A DNA stretch of 64,000 bases from Clostridia bacterium (GTDB lineage: Bacteria > Bacillota > Clostridia > Christensenellales > CAG-138): the NCBI GenBank assembly GCA_017429985.1, contig JAFRNW010000019.1, forward strand, positions 54,032 through 118,031, given 5' to 3'. How positions within the stretch are numbered: the stretch's first letter is position 1; every line of letters starts with the position of its first letter. The translations under genes were made by a program, and so were the position numbers. Below are positions 37,325 through 46,011 of this stretch, piece after piece. The notes under the pieces were generated by a model. That model was given only the letters and a program-made list of their open reading frames with translations. It searched no databases and was not told where the DNA came from.

Positions 37325-38758
37325 TCAGTCCGAAGGCATGGAGGGGTTCGCCATGTCGATGAGCTCCTTCGCTTCGCGCCCGGCGCGGAGGATCGTTTCC
37401 AGGCCGTCGTAATCCTCGCTCTTAATGGCGTCGTAGATCTTGTTGATCTCATGGAGAAGGTTCTCGATCTCAGGAAGGAGCGCGTCCTTGTTCCAGATGA
37501 ACAGTTCCCGCCAGACCTTCTCATTCAGGCAGGCGATACGGGTCATATCCTTATAGCTGCCCCCGGCATAGCCGACATAATCCTGCGACACGGGGCTTTT
37601 GACGTAACTGTTGGAAACGACGTGCGCGAGCTGGGACGTATGGGCGATCATGCGGTCGTGCGTTTTGCGGTCGCAGACCTTGATCCGCCCGAATCCCAGG
37701 GACAGGAACAGATCCGTCAGATATTCGAGGTCGCCGTCCGCCGTGGCGTCGGTCGGGACAAGGATCATGCTCGTGCCGCGGAAAAGGTCCGCGAAAGAGC
37801 GGCTGTAACCGGCTTTCGAAAGGCCCGCCATGGGATGACCGCCCGTAAACCGGATGCCGTGCTCCACGGCGACCGGCTCGATCTCGTTGCAGATCCGTGT
37901 CTTGACGCCCACCAGGTCGACGACCATCGCGCCTTCTTTCATGGACGGGATATGCTTCTTCAGAAAGCTGAGGGTCGATTCGGGATAGAGCACCGGGATC
38001 AGGATGTCGCAGGACGCGATGATCGCGTCGTCCGCGATCCCGTCGATCGCGCCGTCCGCGAGGGCGGTTTCCGCCACCGACTGGGTTCGGTTCCATCCGT
38101 AGACTTTATAGCCGGTATGTTTTTTCAGCGCCTTCGCCATCGAGCCGCCGATCAGGCCCAGTCCTGCGACCACAACGGTTTTCGGGATCTGCTTCTGCTG
38201 CTCGATCAGAATGAACTGCGTCATGTTCTTGCTGTCATCCTCGAGATTCTCCTTCAGAAGATGAAGACCGAACATTTCTCCCGCGTTCTTCCTGCACAGC
38301 ACGCCGAAATCAGGCGGGAGATTGCCTTCCGCAAGATACTGGGCCGCAATGGAGGTATCCTCCATTTCGCGCAGCTCTTTTCCGGGGTACAGTTCCTGGA
38401 GCGTGTTCTTGCACTGAAGGAAAGCCTGGATATGCGAAGCGATTCCGGACAGTTCGGCAACGGAGGCGTCTTTGACGAAAAGGCAGTGATGGACAGACAC
38501 CCACATGGAGGAAAGAACCTTGTAGCTCAGGTTTTCAAGCGCAAGGCGGGATTCCTCGACCGAACCGGCGACGATGTTCTGGGATGCCATGACCCCGTAG
38601 CGGACGACTCCGTTGCGGAGGGCGTCCACGACGCCCTTCGAGGTTACGAGCGGAATCAGTTCGTAGGAATCAAGACCCAGCTGTCCGGCAAACCGGACGG
38701 CGGCATATTCCGAATTGCTGCCAGGGATGCCCTGATAGCCGATACGCGGTTCGTTCAT
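37325..38758 (-). CDS. Fusion of a prephenate dehydratase-like domain with prephenate/arogenate dehydrogenase (TyrA)
   Basis: 477 residues. Residues 1-185 have the prephenate dehydratase fold (GYQGIPGSNSEYAAVRF), but the usual PIENS block reads MASQNIVAGSV (57-67) and the TRF motif reads TQF (180-182), so key catalytic positions differ. Residues 193-460 are TyrA: Rossmann GLGLIGGSMAKAL at 199, GGHPMAGLSKAGY and THDRMIAHTSQLAHVVSN with the catalytic His region. It should oxidise prephenate or arogenate towards tyrosine; the first domain may now only bind a ligand. There is no chorismate mutase or ACT domain. Its start overlaps the stop of the symporter gene (ATGA). Confidence 0.88.
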   Translation of the reverse strand: MNEPRIGYQGIPGSNSEYAAVRFAGQLGLDSYELIPLVTSKGVVDALRNGVVRYGVMASQNIVAGSVEESRLALENLSYKVLSSMWVSVHHCLFVKDASVAELSGIASHIQAFLQCKNTLQELYPGKELREMEDTSIAAQYLAEGNLPPDFGVLCRKNAGEMFGLHLLKENLEDDSKNMTQFILIEQQKQIPKTVVVAGLGLIGGSMAKALKKHTGYKVYGWNRTQSVAETALADGAIDGIADDAIIASCDILIPVLYPESTLSFLKKHIPSMKEGAMVVDLVGVKTRICNEIEPVAVEHGIRFTGGHPMAGLSKAGYSRSFADLFRGTSMILVPTDATADGDLEYLTDLFLSLGFGRIKVCDRKTHDRMIAHTSQLAHVVSNSYVKSPVSQDYVGYAGGSYKDMTRIACLNEKVWRELFIWNKDALLPEIENLLHEINKIYDAIKSEDYDGLETILRAGREAKELIDMANPSMPSD

Positions 38759-39975
38759 TGCGCCTTCGCTCCGTTATACTCGCCGACGCTCTTTGCGATG
38801 ATCAGGTTGGCGGCGACATCGCCTTCCACGTTGATCGTGGTGAAGGCCATGTCAAGCAGCCTGTAGAAGCCGCTGATCAGCGCCATGACATCGAAGGGCA
38901 GACCGAAGATGGAAAGGAACGAAGCGCCGAGGATGACGCCTCCGCCGGGGATTCCGGGGGCAGCCATATTGATCAGCGTTGCGACGACGACCATGAAGAT
39001 GATCGTTCCCAGGCTGAGGTTCAGGCCGTAGATATCCGCGGTAAAGACGGCGAGGCAGCAGAACGAACAGGCTCCGCCGCACATATTGATCGTGCAGCCG
39101 AGCGGCAGCGTGAACTTGCTGATGCCTTCCGGCGCCCCGAGGTCTTCCATGCTGACATTGATCGTGGTGGGAAGCGTTGCGGCGGAGGAAGTCGTGGACA
39201 GGGTGACCAGCGAGATCTTTCCGCAGGCCTTCAGGAACCTGCCGGGATTGACTTTCGTATAGAGGCATGTGGGCAGCATCATGCAGAGGAAGAACACGAC
39301 GATGCAGCAGATCCAGCACGTCACGATATATTTTGCGAGCGCGCTGAAAATGCCGGAGCCGTATTTCGCCACGCTGAAAGCCATGAGAGACATGACGCCC
39401 AGAGGGGAAATCTCCATGAAATAGCCGAGCATTTTGAAGAATGCCGCGGATACGCTGTTCATCAAGTTGGTGACGGGCTTTCCTTTTTCGCCCAGAGCTA
39501 CGATCGCGATCGCGAAAACGGCCGTGAAGAGGATGACCGGGAGCGTCGCTCCGTTGGCCATGGACTGAACGATGTTGGTCGGAACGATCGTGGTGAGGAA
39601 TCCGGAAACGGTCGTATTGGCGAGATCCCCGGTAAAGACCACGTCGGACGCGAGCGTCATGCCCTTGCCCGGACGGATCAGATAAACGATGACGAGAGAA
39701 ACCACTGCGGACGCGAAGAACATCAGCACGTACAGAATCACGGTACGGATCCCGATCTTCCGGAGCAGCGCGCCGTCCTGGATGTTTGCGATACCGCAGA
39801 ACACCGCGCAGACAACGATGGGGATGATCATCAGCTTGATGAGATTCAGGTATACGTCTCCGACGACCTTGGTCGAGATGCTGAACTGCGGAGCGACAAG
39901 ACCCAGAATGATGCCGAGCACGAACCCGATCGCAACCCTGATGAAGAGCGCTTCCTTTTTAAAGAATTTTTTCAT
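38755..39975 (-). CDS. Dicarboxylate/amino-acid:cation symporter (DAACS family)
   Basis: 406 residues with about eight membrane helices. Family marks: SLAMLSTTSSAA-like block seen here as LVTLSTTSSAATLPTTI, the INMCGGACSF segment and the C-terminal AAPGIPGGGVILGASFL and NVEGDVAANLIIAKSVGEYN. Moves an acidic amino acid, Ser/Thr or a dicarboxylate with Na+ or H+. It is first in a translationally coupled pair with the TyrA fusion, which hints at a link to amino-acid metabolism. A -10 box lies about 60 bases upstream. Confidence 0.93.
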   Translation of the reverse strand: MKKFFKKEALFIRVAIGFVLGIILGLVAPQFSISTKVVGDVYLNLIKLMIIPIVVCAVFCGIANIQDGALLRKIGIRTVILYVLMFFASAVVSLVIVYLIRPGKGMTLASDVVFTGDLANTTVSGFLTTIVPTNIVQSMANGATLPVILFTAVFAIAIVALGEKGKPVTNLMNSVSAAFFKMLGYFMEISPLGVMSLMAFSVAKYGSGIFSALAKYIVTCWICCIVVFFLCMMLPTCLYTKVNPGRFLKACGKISLVTLSTTSSAATLPTTINVSMEDLGAPEGISKFTLPLGCTINMCGGACSFCCLAVFTADIYGLNLSLGTIIFMVVVATLINMAAPGIPGGGVILGASFLSIFGLPFDVMALISGFYRLLDMAFTTINVEGDVAANLIIAKSVGEYNGAKAQ

Positions 39976-40036
39976 GAATTCCTTCCCTCCAGACTGAACC
40001 AGTCAGGCAATCCTGACTGAAAAAATAATATCGAAC

Positions 40037-40042
40037 ATTATA
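40037..40042 (-). promoter_or_regulatory. -10 element for the symporter-tyrA pair
   Basis: Reverse-strand TATAAT in an ATGA-TATAAT context, about 60 bases before the start at 39975, within a very AT-rich block. Confidence 0.55.
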
Positions 40043-40123
40043 TCATATATTATTTTGAAGAGGAAAGGCTGAAATGCAGGAAAATGCCGAAAAGAGACCA
40101 AAAGTGACCAAAAAGATACGATG

Positions 40124-40975
40124 CTACCCGATGTCGATCACGATCAGCGTTTTATCATGCGCGTAGGATCCGTAAGGAGGGCTGTCGTAGGGAACGGACG
40201 CCTCGAGCAGTTCCTCTGCGGAGAATGACGTCAAGTCCGCGTATGCAACGTTTTCCAGGAAAGTATCGAGGCCGTCCGAGGAGAGCAGGATCCTGTCGCC
40301 TTGGATCAGGGCGAAGCTGCCTGTCCTGAGAAAATCAAATGCGCCTGCCGAACCTGTGATCACGCCGTACCCAAGCCCGCCGGGATACGCCGCGTTGTTG
40401 ACGACGGTCCGGTAGTATTCTTCCCTGCTCATCCCGAGGCCGTACGCTCCCCCCGCCTTGTGAACGGCATCGGTCTGCTTTTCGCAGATTTCCTCCGCGG
40501 TCCCGTTTCTCAGGAGGATCAGATGGTTATCTCCGATATAGGAATAGAACAGGGAGCCGTTCCGGAGCACTGCGGAGACATAGGAGGTCGCGGCCGGAAC
40601 GGCAAGACCCGTCTGCCTGTTGTAGCGGCCGACCACCGCGGACGCCAGCCTGGCGGCGGTCTGCGCGGCGGAGGAGGGATCCTTTGAATACTGAAGGGTT
40701 TTTCCGACGATGGCTGCGGTTCGCTGCGCGGCAAAGGCGGCGGGGCTCTCCGTCATTTCAAGATACTCGGTGTCGGTGCGCGAAACGCCGTCCGCGACGA
40801 CGAAAGCCGTGCCGTGCGCATAGAAAGCGTCCTCGTACGGACGGCCGCTCTCCGCATTGTTCTGTGAAAAGGAAACTGAAAACGAGAACGGGAACGGGTT
40901 GCCCGCGTCCGGTTCCGAATAGCAGGAACAGAAAAGGAGGGCAAGTATCAGAATGGCAGCAGCAAAGCGTCTCAT
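40124..40975 (-). CDS. Exported PP2C-type protein phosphatase-like protein
   Basis: 283 residues. The N-terminus (RRFAAAILILALLFCSC) is an export signal with a weak lipobox (FCSC, Cys 18). The rest matches the PP2C fold: EDAF at 48-51, FVVADGVSR at 58-66, SYIGDNHLILLRNG, ILLSSDGLDTFLEN and a final HDKTLIVID, i.e. the acidic metal-binding positions are largely present. PP2C enzymes are normally cytoplasmic, so an exported one is unusual. It overlaps the upstream lipoprotein gene by ATGA. Target unknown. Confidence 0.8.
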   Translation of the reverse strand: MRRFAAAILILALLFCSCYSEPDAGNPFPFSFSVSFSQNNAESGRPYEDAFYAHGTAFVVADGVSRTDTEYLEMTESPAAFAAQRTAAIVGKTLQYSKDPSSAAQTAARLASAVVGRYNRQTGLAVPAATSYVSAVLRNGSLFYSYIGDNHLILLRNGTAEEICEKQTDAVHKAGGAYGLGMSREEYYRTVVNNAAYPGGLGYGVITGSAGAFDFLRTGSFALIQGDRILLSSDGLDTFLENVAYADLTSFSAEELLEASVPYDSPPYGSYAHDKTLIVIDIG

Positions 40976-41514
40976 TCTACCCGGACGGAAGGAGCAAACT
41001 GCCGCTCGACTTCCAGCGTAAAGTCCATTTCAAGGACGCTGATATCCGTCAGGATCTCGGCGTATATGGTGTTTGCGCCGGGCTGCATGACGGTCGTTCC
41101 GAGCGCGTTATGGAGCGTGCCTTCTCCGCACATCCGGCCGTCCTTGTCCCGGAACAGGATGCGGACGGTACCGTCAAGCGGCTCGGGGTAACTGCTGAAG
41201 CAGATCCCGTCGAGAAACGTGCCGGTATCGTATTCGTATATGCGGATGTCCCCGTAGGAAATATAGTCATAATAGTGGCCGTCGGATTCCACGATCTGGC
41301 CGAGCGCGTCGGTCGGAAGCGGTTCTGCGGTGACAGAGACCGAAAAGGGTTCCGGCGTAGGCGTCGGAGGAAGGGACGGCGCCGGCGTGTCGGGCGCTTC
41401 AAAGACGGCAGCCCCGGTTTCCATGCAGGCGGAAAGAAGCATGCAGAGGACTGCAATAGAAAGAACGGTGATGACCCGGAGCATCCGGGTTGTGCTTGCT
41501 GTCTGGCGGCGCAT
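40972..41514 (-). CDS. Small lipoprotein of unknown function
   Basis: 180 residues. Signal with lipobox LSAC (MLLSACMETG), a Thr-Pro linker (PPTPTPEP) and a C-terminal beta-rich domain of about 110 residues (HYYDYISYGDIRIYEYD, PLDGTVRILFRDKDGRMCG). No known motif. First gene of the pair with the exported PP2C-like protein, with translational overlap, so the two probably work together outside the membrane. Confidence 0.75.
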   Translation of the reverse strand: MRRQTASTTRMLRVITVLSIAVLCMLLSACMETGAAVFEAPDTPAPSLPPTPTPEPFSVSVTAEPLPTDALGQIVESDGHYYDYISYGDIRIYEYDTGTFLDGICFSSYPEPLDGTVRILFRDKDGRMCGEGTLHNALGTTVMQPGANTIYAEILTDISVLEMDFTLEVERQFAPSVRVE

Positions 41515-41600
41515 GCGTTACTCCTTGTGTAAGTGGCGGAAACGGGAATTATCCCGCATTATGCCTATCAGAATTGTACCCTGTTTTGCCCCGATTGTTC

Positions 41601-41629
41601 TTGACTTTTCGTATTGTTCATGATATTTT
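41601..41629 (+). promoter_or_regulatory. Promoter of the riboswitch-ATPase transcript
   Basis: TTGACT and TATTTT with a 17-base spacer; transcription would start near 41636, exactly where the riboswitch P1 strand begins. Confidence 0.7.
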
Positions 41630-41633
41630 AACT

Positions 41634-41765
41634 TGGTTACAGGGGAGTAGTTTCTCGACCGCATGTCAACAGCCGCCGGTTTCTCCGGCTGGTATGCGGT
41701 GCTCTTTTTAAGACGCAAACGAGACCTTAACATTTTCTGGCGGAGAATGTTAAGGCTTTTTTTTT
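41634..41765 (+). promoter_or_regulatory. yybP-ykoY manganese riboswitch with terminator
   Basis: The conserved GGGGAGTAG (41642-41650) and the closing ACGAGACCTT (about 41718-41728) flank two hairpins, including the GCATGTCAACAGCC ... TATGCGGTGC helix, as in the Mn2+-sensing yybP-ykoY class. P1 can form between GTTACAGG and CCTTAAC. The same CCTTAAC strand is the left arm of a terminator (CCTTAACATT / AATGTTAAGG, then nine T), so P1 and terminator exclude each other: manganese should turn the gene on. The P-type ATPase follows 57 bases later. Confidence 0.9.
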
Positions 41766-41821
41766 AGATGCTCAGTCGAACGACTGCCATTTTTTGCCAA
41801 CAACGGACGAGGGAGGTTTGA

Positions 41822-44548
41822 ATGGAACGATATTATCAGGAAACGGCGGAAGTCCTGCAGGAGCTGGGAACGAACCAGAACGGTCTGACGGCGGAAGAAG
41901 CCGCCGCGAGACTGGAACGGAACGGAAAGAACAAACTGAAGGAGCAGGAGAAGGAAACGCTGTTCCGTAAGTTTATCAACTCGATTCTGGATCCGATGAT
42001 CATCATGCTGCTTGTTGCCGCGCTGATCCAGGCGGTGGTCGCGGTGATCGAGGCCGGCGGACTGCCGACATTCCGCGATTTCGCGGACGTGCTCGTCATT
42101 CTGGTCGTTGTCATCATCAACACCATCATGAGTCTGGTCCAGGAAAGCAAGGCGGAAGCCGCTATGGATGCGCTGATGGAGATGACGGCTGCGACCAGCA
42201 AGGTCCTGCGCGACGGGAAGATCAATGTGATCAAGAGCGAGGACGTCGTGGTCGGTGACGTCGTTGTCCTGGAAGCGGGAGACGCCGTGCCCGCAGACTG
42301 CCGCGTCATCGAAGCGCACAGCCTGCAGTCTGAAGAGGCTGCGCTGACCGGCGAATCCGTTCCGGTGCATAAGGCGATCGATGTGCTGATGTGCCGCGAG
42401 CCCGGGAAGGAAGTTCCCCTCGGTGACAGGCACAACATGGTTTACAGCGGCTCCACGATCGTATACGGAAGAGGCAAGGCTGTCGTGACCGCCGCCGGAA
42501 TGGACACAGAGATCGGAAAGATCGCGGACGCCCTTTCCATGGCCGAGAAAGAGCAGACGCCGCTTCAGAAGAAGATGGCGGAGCTTTCCAAATTCCTTAC
42601 CAAGCTTGTGCTGGGTATCTGTATCCTGGTGTTCGCGGTCGGAATGGTGGAATCCATTCTCCTCTCTCCGGAAGGCTTTACCTGGCGCCTGTTCGGTGAC
42701 GCCGGCCTGAAGACGTTCATCGCTGCGATCGCGCTGGCCGTCGCCGCGATCCCGGAAGGTCTCCCTGCCGTCGTTACGATCATCCTGTCCATCGGCGTGA
42801 CCGCGATGAGCAAGCGCCGCGCACTCATCCGGAAGCTGACCGCCGTCGAGACGCTCGGCTGCACGCAGATCATCTGCTCGGATAAGACCGGCACGCTTAC
42901 GCAGAACAAGATGACGGTCGTGGACGCCTTTACGTCCGACGAACAGCTTCTCGGAAGAGCGATGGCTCTCTGCTCCGACGCGGAACTGCAGGAAGGCGCT
43001 TCGGAAGCGACCGGGGAGCCGACGGAATGCGCGCTCGTAAACTACGCGAACAAGCTCGGGATGCCGAAATCCGTCATTGAGGCGGAACAGCCGCGCGTCG
43101 GGGAAGCGCCGTTCGATTCCATGAGGAAGATGATGTCCACCATCCACAAGGACGGCGGCGATATCATCCAGTACACCAAGGGCGCCTGCGATGTCATGAT
43201 CTCCCGCTGCAGCCGGTATCTGCAGGACGGGAAGGAATTCCCGATGACGGAGGAATTCCGCGCAGCCATCGAACAGGAGAACAAAGCTTTTGCGGACCGC
43301 GCGCTTCGGGTCCTGTGCGCCGCATACAGAAAATACGACGAGATGCCCGGTTCCGTTGAGCCGGAGGATCTTGAGCATGACCTTGTGTTTATCGGTCTGG
43401 TCGGAATGATCGACCCGTGCCGTCCGGAAGTATATGACGCGATCCGCGAATGCCGCCTCGCCGGTATCCGCCCGATCATGATCACGGGCGACCATAAGGA
43501 TACCGCCGTGGCGATCGGAAAGGATCTCGGGATCATTACGGATGATTCCGAAGCAATCGTCGGCGCGGAGCTGGACAAGTTTTCCGATGAGGAAATGGTG
43601 GAAGAGGTCCTCAAGTATTCGGTCTACGCGCGCGTGCAGCCGGAACATAAGACCCGTATCGTCCGCGCATGGAAAGCGCGCGGGATGGTCACCGCGATGA
43701 CCGGCGACGGCGTCAACGACGCGCCGTCCATCAAAGCCGCGGATATCGGGATCGGGATGGGCATCACCGGAACGGACGTTACCAAGAGCGTCGCGGACAT
43801 GGTCCTTTCCGACGATAACTTCGCAACGATCGTGAACGCGGTGGAAGAGGGCAGGAAGATTTACGACAACGTCCTGAAAGTGCTCCAGTTCCAGCTGTCG
43901 ACGAACATGGCGGAGATCATCATCATGTTCGTTGCCTCCATCCTGCACTTCACGATCCTCTCTCCCGTTCATCTGCTGTGGGTGAACATGGTGACGGATT
44001 CCCTGCCCGGACTCGCGCTCGGCATGGAAAAAGCGGAGGGGAATCTGATGCTCCGCAAGCCGAGACCTACGACCGACGGCATCTTTTCCAACGGCGCCGG
44101 GTTCGACATGGTCTGGCAGGGCGTATATCTCGCCCTGATCGAGCTTGCTTCCTATTTCATCGGGTTCAGGCTTGAGAATCCGACAGGCCGGATTTTCTTT
44201 ACCGGCGTGGAGTGCGTCAACGCGATGGCCATGGCCTTCCTGACGGTGAACTTTGCGGAAATGATGTGCGCGATCAACATGCGCTCGCGCATCGGATCGA
44301 TCCTCACGAAGGATATGCTGAAGAACACGAACTGGTGGCTCGTTGGCGCGACGGTCGTAACAACCGCGCTTACGCTTGCGGCGATCTATATTCCGGGGCT
44401 CTGCACCGTGTTCGGGATCGAGCCGGGCACGTTCCAGCCGCTCGAGCTCGCCATTTCGGTCCTGCTGGCGGTTTCCGCCATTCCGGTATTTGAGCTCGGG
44501 AAAGCGATCAGAAGGTCCCGGATGCGCAAACGCGGCGAGGTCGTCTGA
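41822..44548 (+). CDS. P-type cation ATPase (Ca2+/Mn2+ type), probable manganese exporter
   Basis: 908 residues. P2-type ATPase layout: N-terminal cation ATPase domain, TGES loop (ALTGESVPVHK), M4 PEGLPA, phosphorylation motif DKTGTLTQNKM (Asp near 354), hinge TGDGVNDAPSIKAADIGIGMG near 627 and the M6 NMVTDSLPGLALGMEKAE region, then a Cation_ATPase_C domain. By fold it is a SERCA/PMR1-like calcium pump, but the manganese riboswitch in its leader points to Mn2+ efflux, as for ATPases of this type under the same switch in lactic-acid bacteria. Start ATG 41822 with GGAGG upstream. Confidence 0.95.
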   Translation: MERYYQETAEVLQELGTNQNGLTAEEAAARLERNGKNKLKEQEKETLFRKFINSILDPMIIMLLVAALIQAVVAVIEAGGLPTFRDFADVLVILVVVIINTIMSLVQESKAEAAMDALMEMTAATSKVLRDGKINVIKSEDVVVGDVVVLEAGDAVPADCRVIEAHSLQSEEAALTGESVPVHKAIDVLMCREPGKEVPLGDRHNMVYSGSTIVYGRGKAVVTAAGMDTEIGKIADALSMAEKEQTPLQKKMAELSKFLTKLVLGICILVFAVGMVESILLSPEGFTWRLFGDAGLKTFIAAIALAVAAIPEGLPAVVTIILSIGVTAMSKRRALIRKLTAVETLGCTQIICSDKTGTLTQNKMTVVDAFTSDEQLLGRAMALCSDAELQEGASEATGEPTECALVNYANKLGMPKSVIEAEQPRVGEAPFDSMRKMMSTIHKDGGDIIQYTKGACDVMISRCSRYLQDGKEFPMTEEFRAAIEQENKAFADRALRVLCAAYRKYDEMPGSVEPEDLEHDLVFIGLVGMIDPCRPEVYDAIRECRLAGIRPIMITGDHKDTAVAIGKDLGIITDDSEAIVGAELDKFSDEEMVEEVLKYSVYARVQPEHKTRIVRAWKARGMVTAMTGDGVNDAPSIKAADIGIGMGITGTDVTKSVADMVLSDDNFATIVNAVEEGRKIYDNVLKVLQFQLSTNMAEIIIMFVASILHFTILSPVHLLWVNMVTDSLPGLALGMEKAEGNLMLRKPRPTTDGIFSNGAGFDMVWQGVYLALIELASYFIGFRLENPTGRIFFTGVECVNAMAMAFLTVNFAEMMCAINMRSRIGSILTKDMLKNTNWWLVGATVVTTALTLAAIYIPGLCTVFGIEPGTFQPLELAISVLLAVSAIPVFELGKAIRRSRMRKRGEVV

Positions 44549-44574
44549 CCGGAAAATCATCGGTACAATTCCTG

Positions 44575-44607
44575 CAATGCCTTCTCTTTTACCGGGAGAA
44601 GGCATTG
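44575..44607 (+). terminator. Terminator-like hairpin after the P-type ATPase
   Basis: Perfect 12-bp stem CAATGCCTTCTC / GAGAAGGCATTG with a 9-base loop, 26 bases after the stop. The following T run is poor, so efficiency is uncertain. Confidence 0.65.
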
Positions 44608-44612
44608 TTGCA

Positions 44613-45071
44613 TGATGCAGCAAAAAACGTTACCGGTCCAGAGCAGGGACTGGATCCAGGTTTCACGCGGTGTCTTCACGGAAACTTGAATCAGTACTCT
44701 CGGCGTGGAAAAGCGCGTCCGCCATGCCGGCTCCCCTTGACATCACGCTGCTCTTTCTGATATCTAAATAGTGAACGGGCTGAGGGAATCAACCAGAGGC
44801 CTCCGGCCCGGAACCTGTCTCTAAATCGTGCGGGAAAGCCTTCTTCACAGAATTTTTCGCATTTTCATGGCCCCCATTGACAACGCAACAACTGAAAACA
44901 GGGAGAGTCATCAGATTCATCGTATAAACGAACGTCCATCCAATTAATAATCTGCGTGAGACCGCATCAAGATCCTTTGATCGCACCGAGCGAGAAACTT
45001 CGGAAGCTGAACCATCTGTACTTCGATATAGGTTTGGAAATAAAGAATAGAAAAAGAAAGGAAACACTTGT
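44613..45071. other. Non-coding region ahead of the sugar-catabolic island
   Basis: No convincing gene. A plus-strand stretch about 44948-45074 is open (RPHQDPLIAPSEKLRKLNHL) and ends just at the next start, but has no start codon or family match I recognise, so it may be a gene remnant. The promoter of the 45072 operon must lie here; no good sigma-A pair was found. The RBS (AAAGGAAAC) precedes ATG 45072. Confidence 0.35.
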
Positions 45072-45986
45072 ATGAAACTGGGATTTTTAAGCGCCATTCT
45101 TGATGAGTTCTCCTTTGAGCAGGTGATCGACTTTGCGGCTGACAACGGTTTTGCATATGTCGAACTGGCATGCTGGCCGATTGAAAAAGCCACACGCAGG
45201 TATGCGGGCGTATCGCATATCGACATGAGCACCCTTGATGACGAAAAAGTGATTTACATCAAGAGATATCTGGCTGCCAGGAAGGTTGAGATCAGCGGGA
45301 TCGGATACTATCCCAATCCGCTGAGCGACGATCCCGCCGTTGCGCAGAAGGCGATCGACCATATTAAGGCGTGCATCGTCGGCGCGGAAAAACTGGGCGT
45401 GAATCTGGTCAATACGTTCATCGGCCGCAACCGCAGGCTGTCGCCGGAAGAAAACTGGGAGCTTTTTGATAAAGTCTGGCCGGATATCATCAAATTTGCG
45501 GAAGAGCACAACGTAAGAATCGGCATCGAAGGCTGCCCCATGTTCTTCGCGACAGAATGGCCGAACGGTGACAACCTGGCCAGCAACGTTGCGGCGTGGA
45601 GGGAAATGTTTGCCCGCATCCCGAGCAAAAACTTCGGTCTGAATTACGATCCCTCGCATCATGTATGGCAGCAGACGGACTATATCAAGCCGATCGCTGA
45701 GTTCAAGGACAGGATCTTCCATTTCCACGTCAAGGACGCCAAATTCTACAAGGATAAATATGACGATGTGGGTCCGTTTGCAAACCCTCTCGCGTATCAT
45801 TCCCCCAAACTGCCTGGACTGGGCGATATCCAGTGGGGCAAGGTCGTATCCGCCATGAACGACATCCGTTACAACGGGCCGATGATCCTGGAGATCGAAG
45901 ACAAGGCATACGAGGACACCATGGAGGACAAGATCAACGCGATCCTTCTCGCAAGAGACTTCATGAGACAGTACATCCGCAACTAA
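45072..45986 (+). CDS. Sugar phosphate isomerase/epimerase family TIM-barrel protein
   Basis: 304 residues of the xylose-isomerase-like barrel. Probable metal ligands: Glu in IGIEGCPMFF, Asp/His in LNYDPSHHVWQ, His in FHFHVKDAKF and Glu in MILEIEDKAYED. Family members isomerise or epimerise keto sugars, dehydrate keto-inositols or, with Gfo/Idh partners, act on 3-keto glycosides. It is 25 bases ahead of a Gfo/Idh/MocA gene and heads a four-gene operon. Not closely similar to the other barrel protein at 14240. Confidence 0.88.
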   Translation: MKLGFLSAILDEFSFEQVIDFAADNGFAYVELACWPIEKATRRYAGVSHIDMSTLDDEKVIYIKRYLAARKVEISGIGYYPNPLSDDPAVAQKAIDHIKACIVGAEKLGVNLVNTFIGRNRRLSPEENWELFDKVWPDIIKFAEEHNVRIGIEGCPMFFATEWPNGDNLASNVAAWREMFARIPSKNFGLNYDPSHHVWQQTDYIKPIAEFKDRIFHFHVKDAKFYKDKYDDVGPFANPLAYHSPKLPGLGDIQWGKVVSAMNDIRYNGPMILEIEDKAYEDTMEDKINAILLARDFMRQYIRN

Positions 45987-46011
45987 TACGGCGCGAAAGG
46001 AGCATACTACT

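Noticed and set aside
41750..44623. Minus-strand 957-residue open frame
   Set aside because: Exact antisense of the P-type ATPase; its Arg/His/Asp-rich composition is typical of a shadow in G+C-rich sequence.
44789..45232. Minus-strand 147-residue frame upstream of the sugar island
   Set aside because: Half of it overlaps the real isomerase gene; no RBS and no domain. A gene remnant in the non-coding part is possible but unproven.
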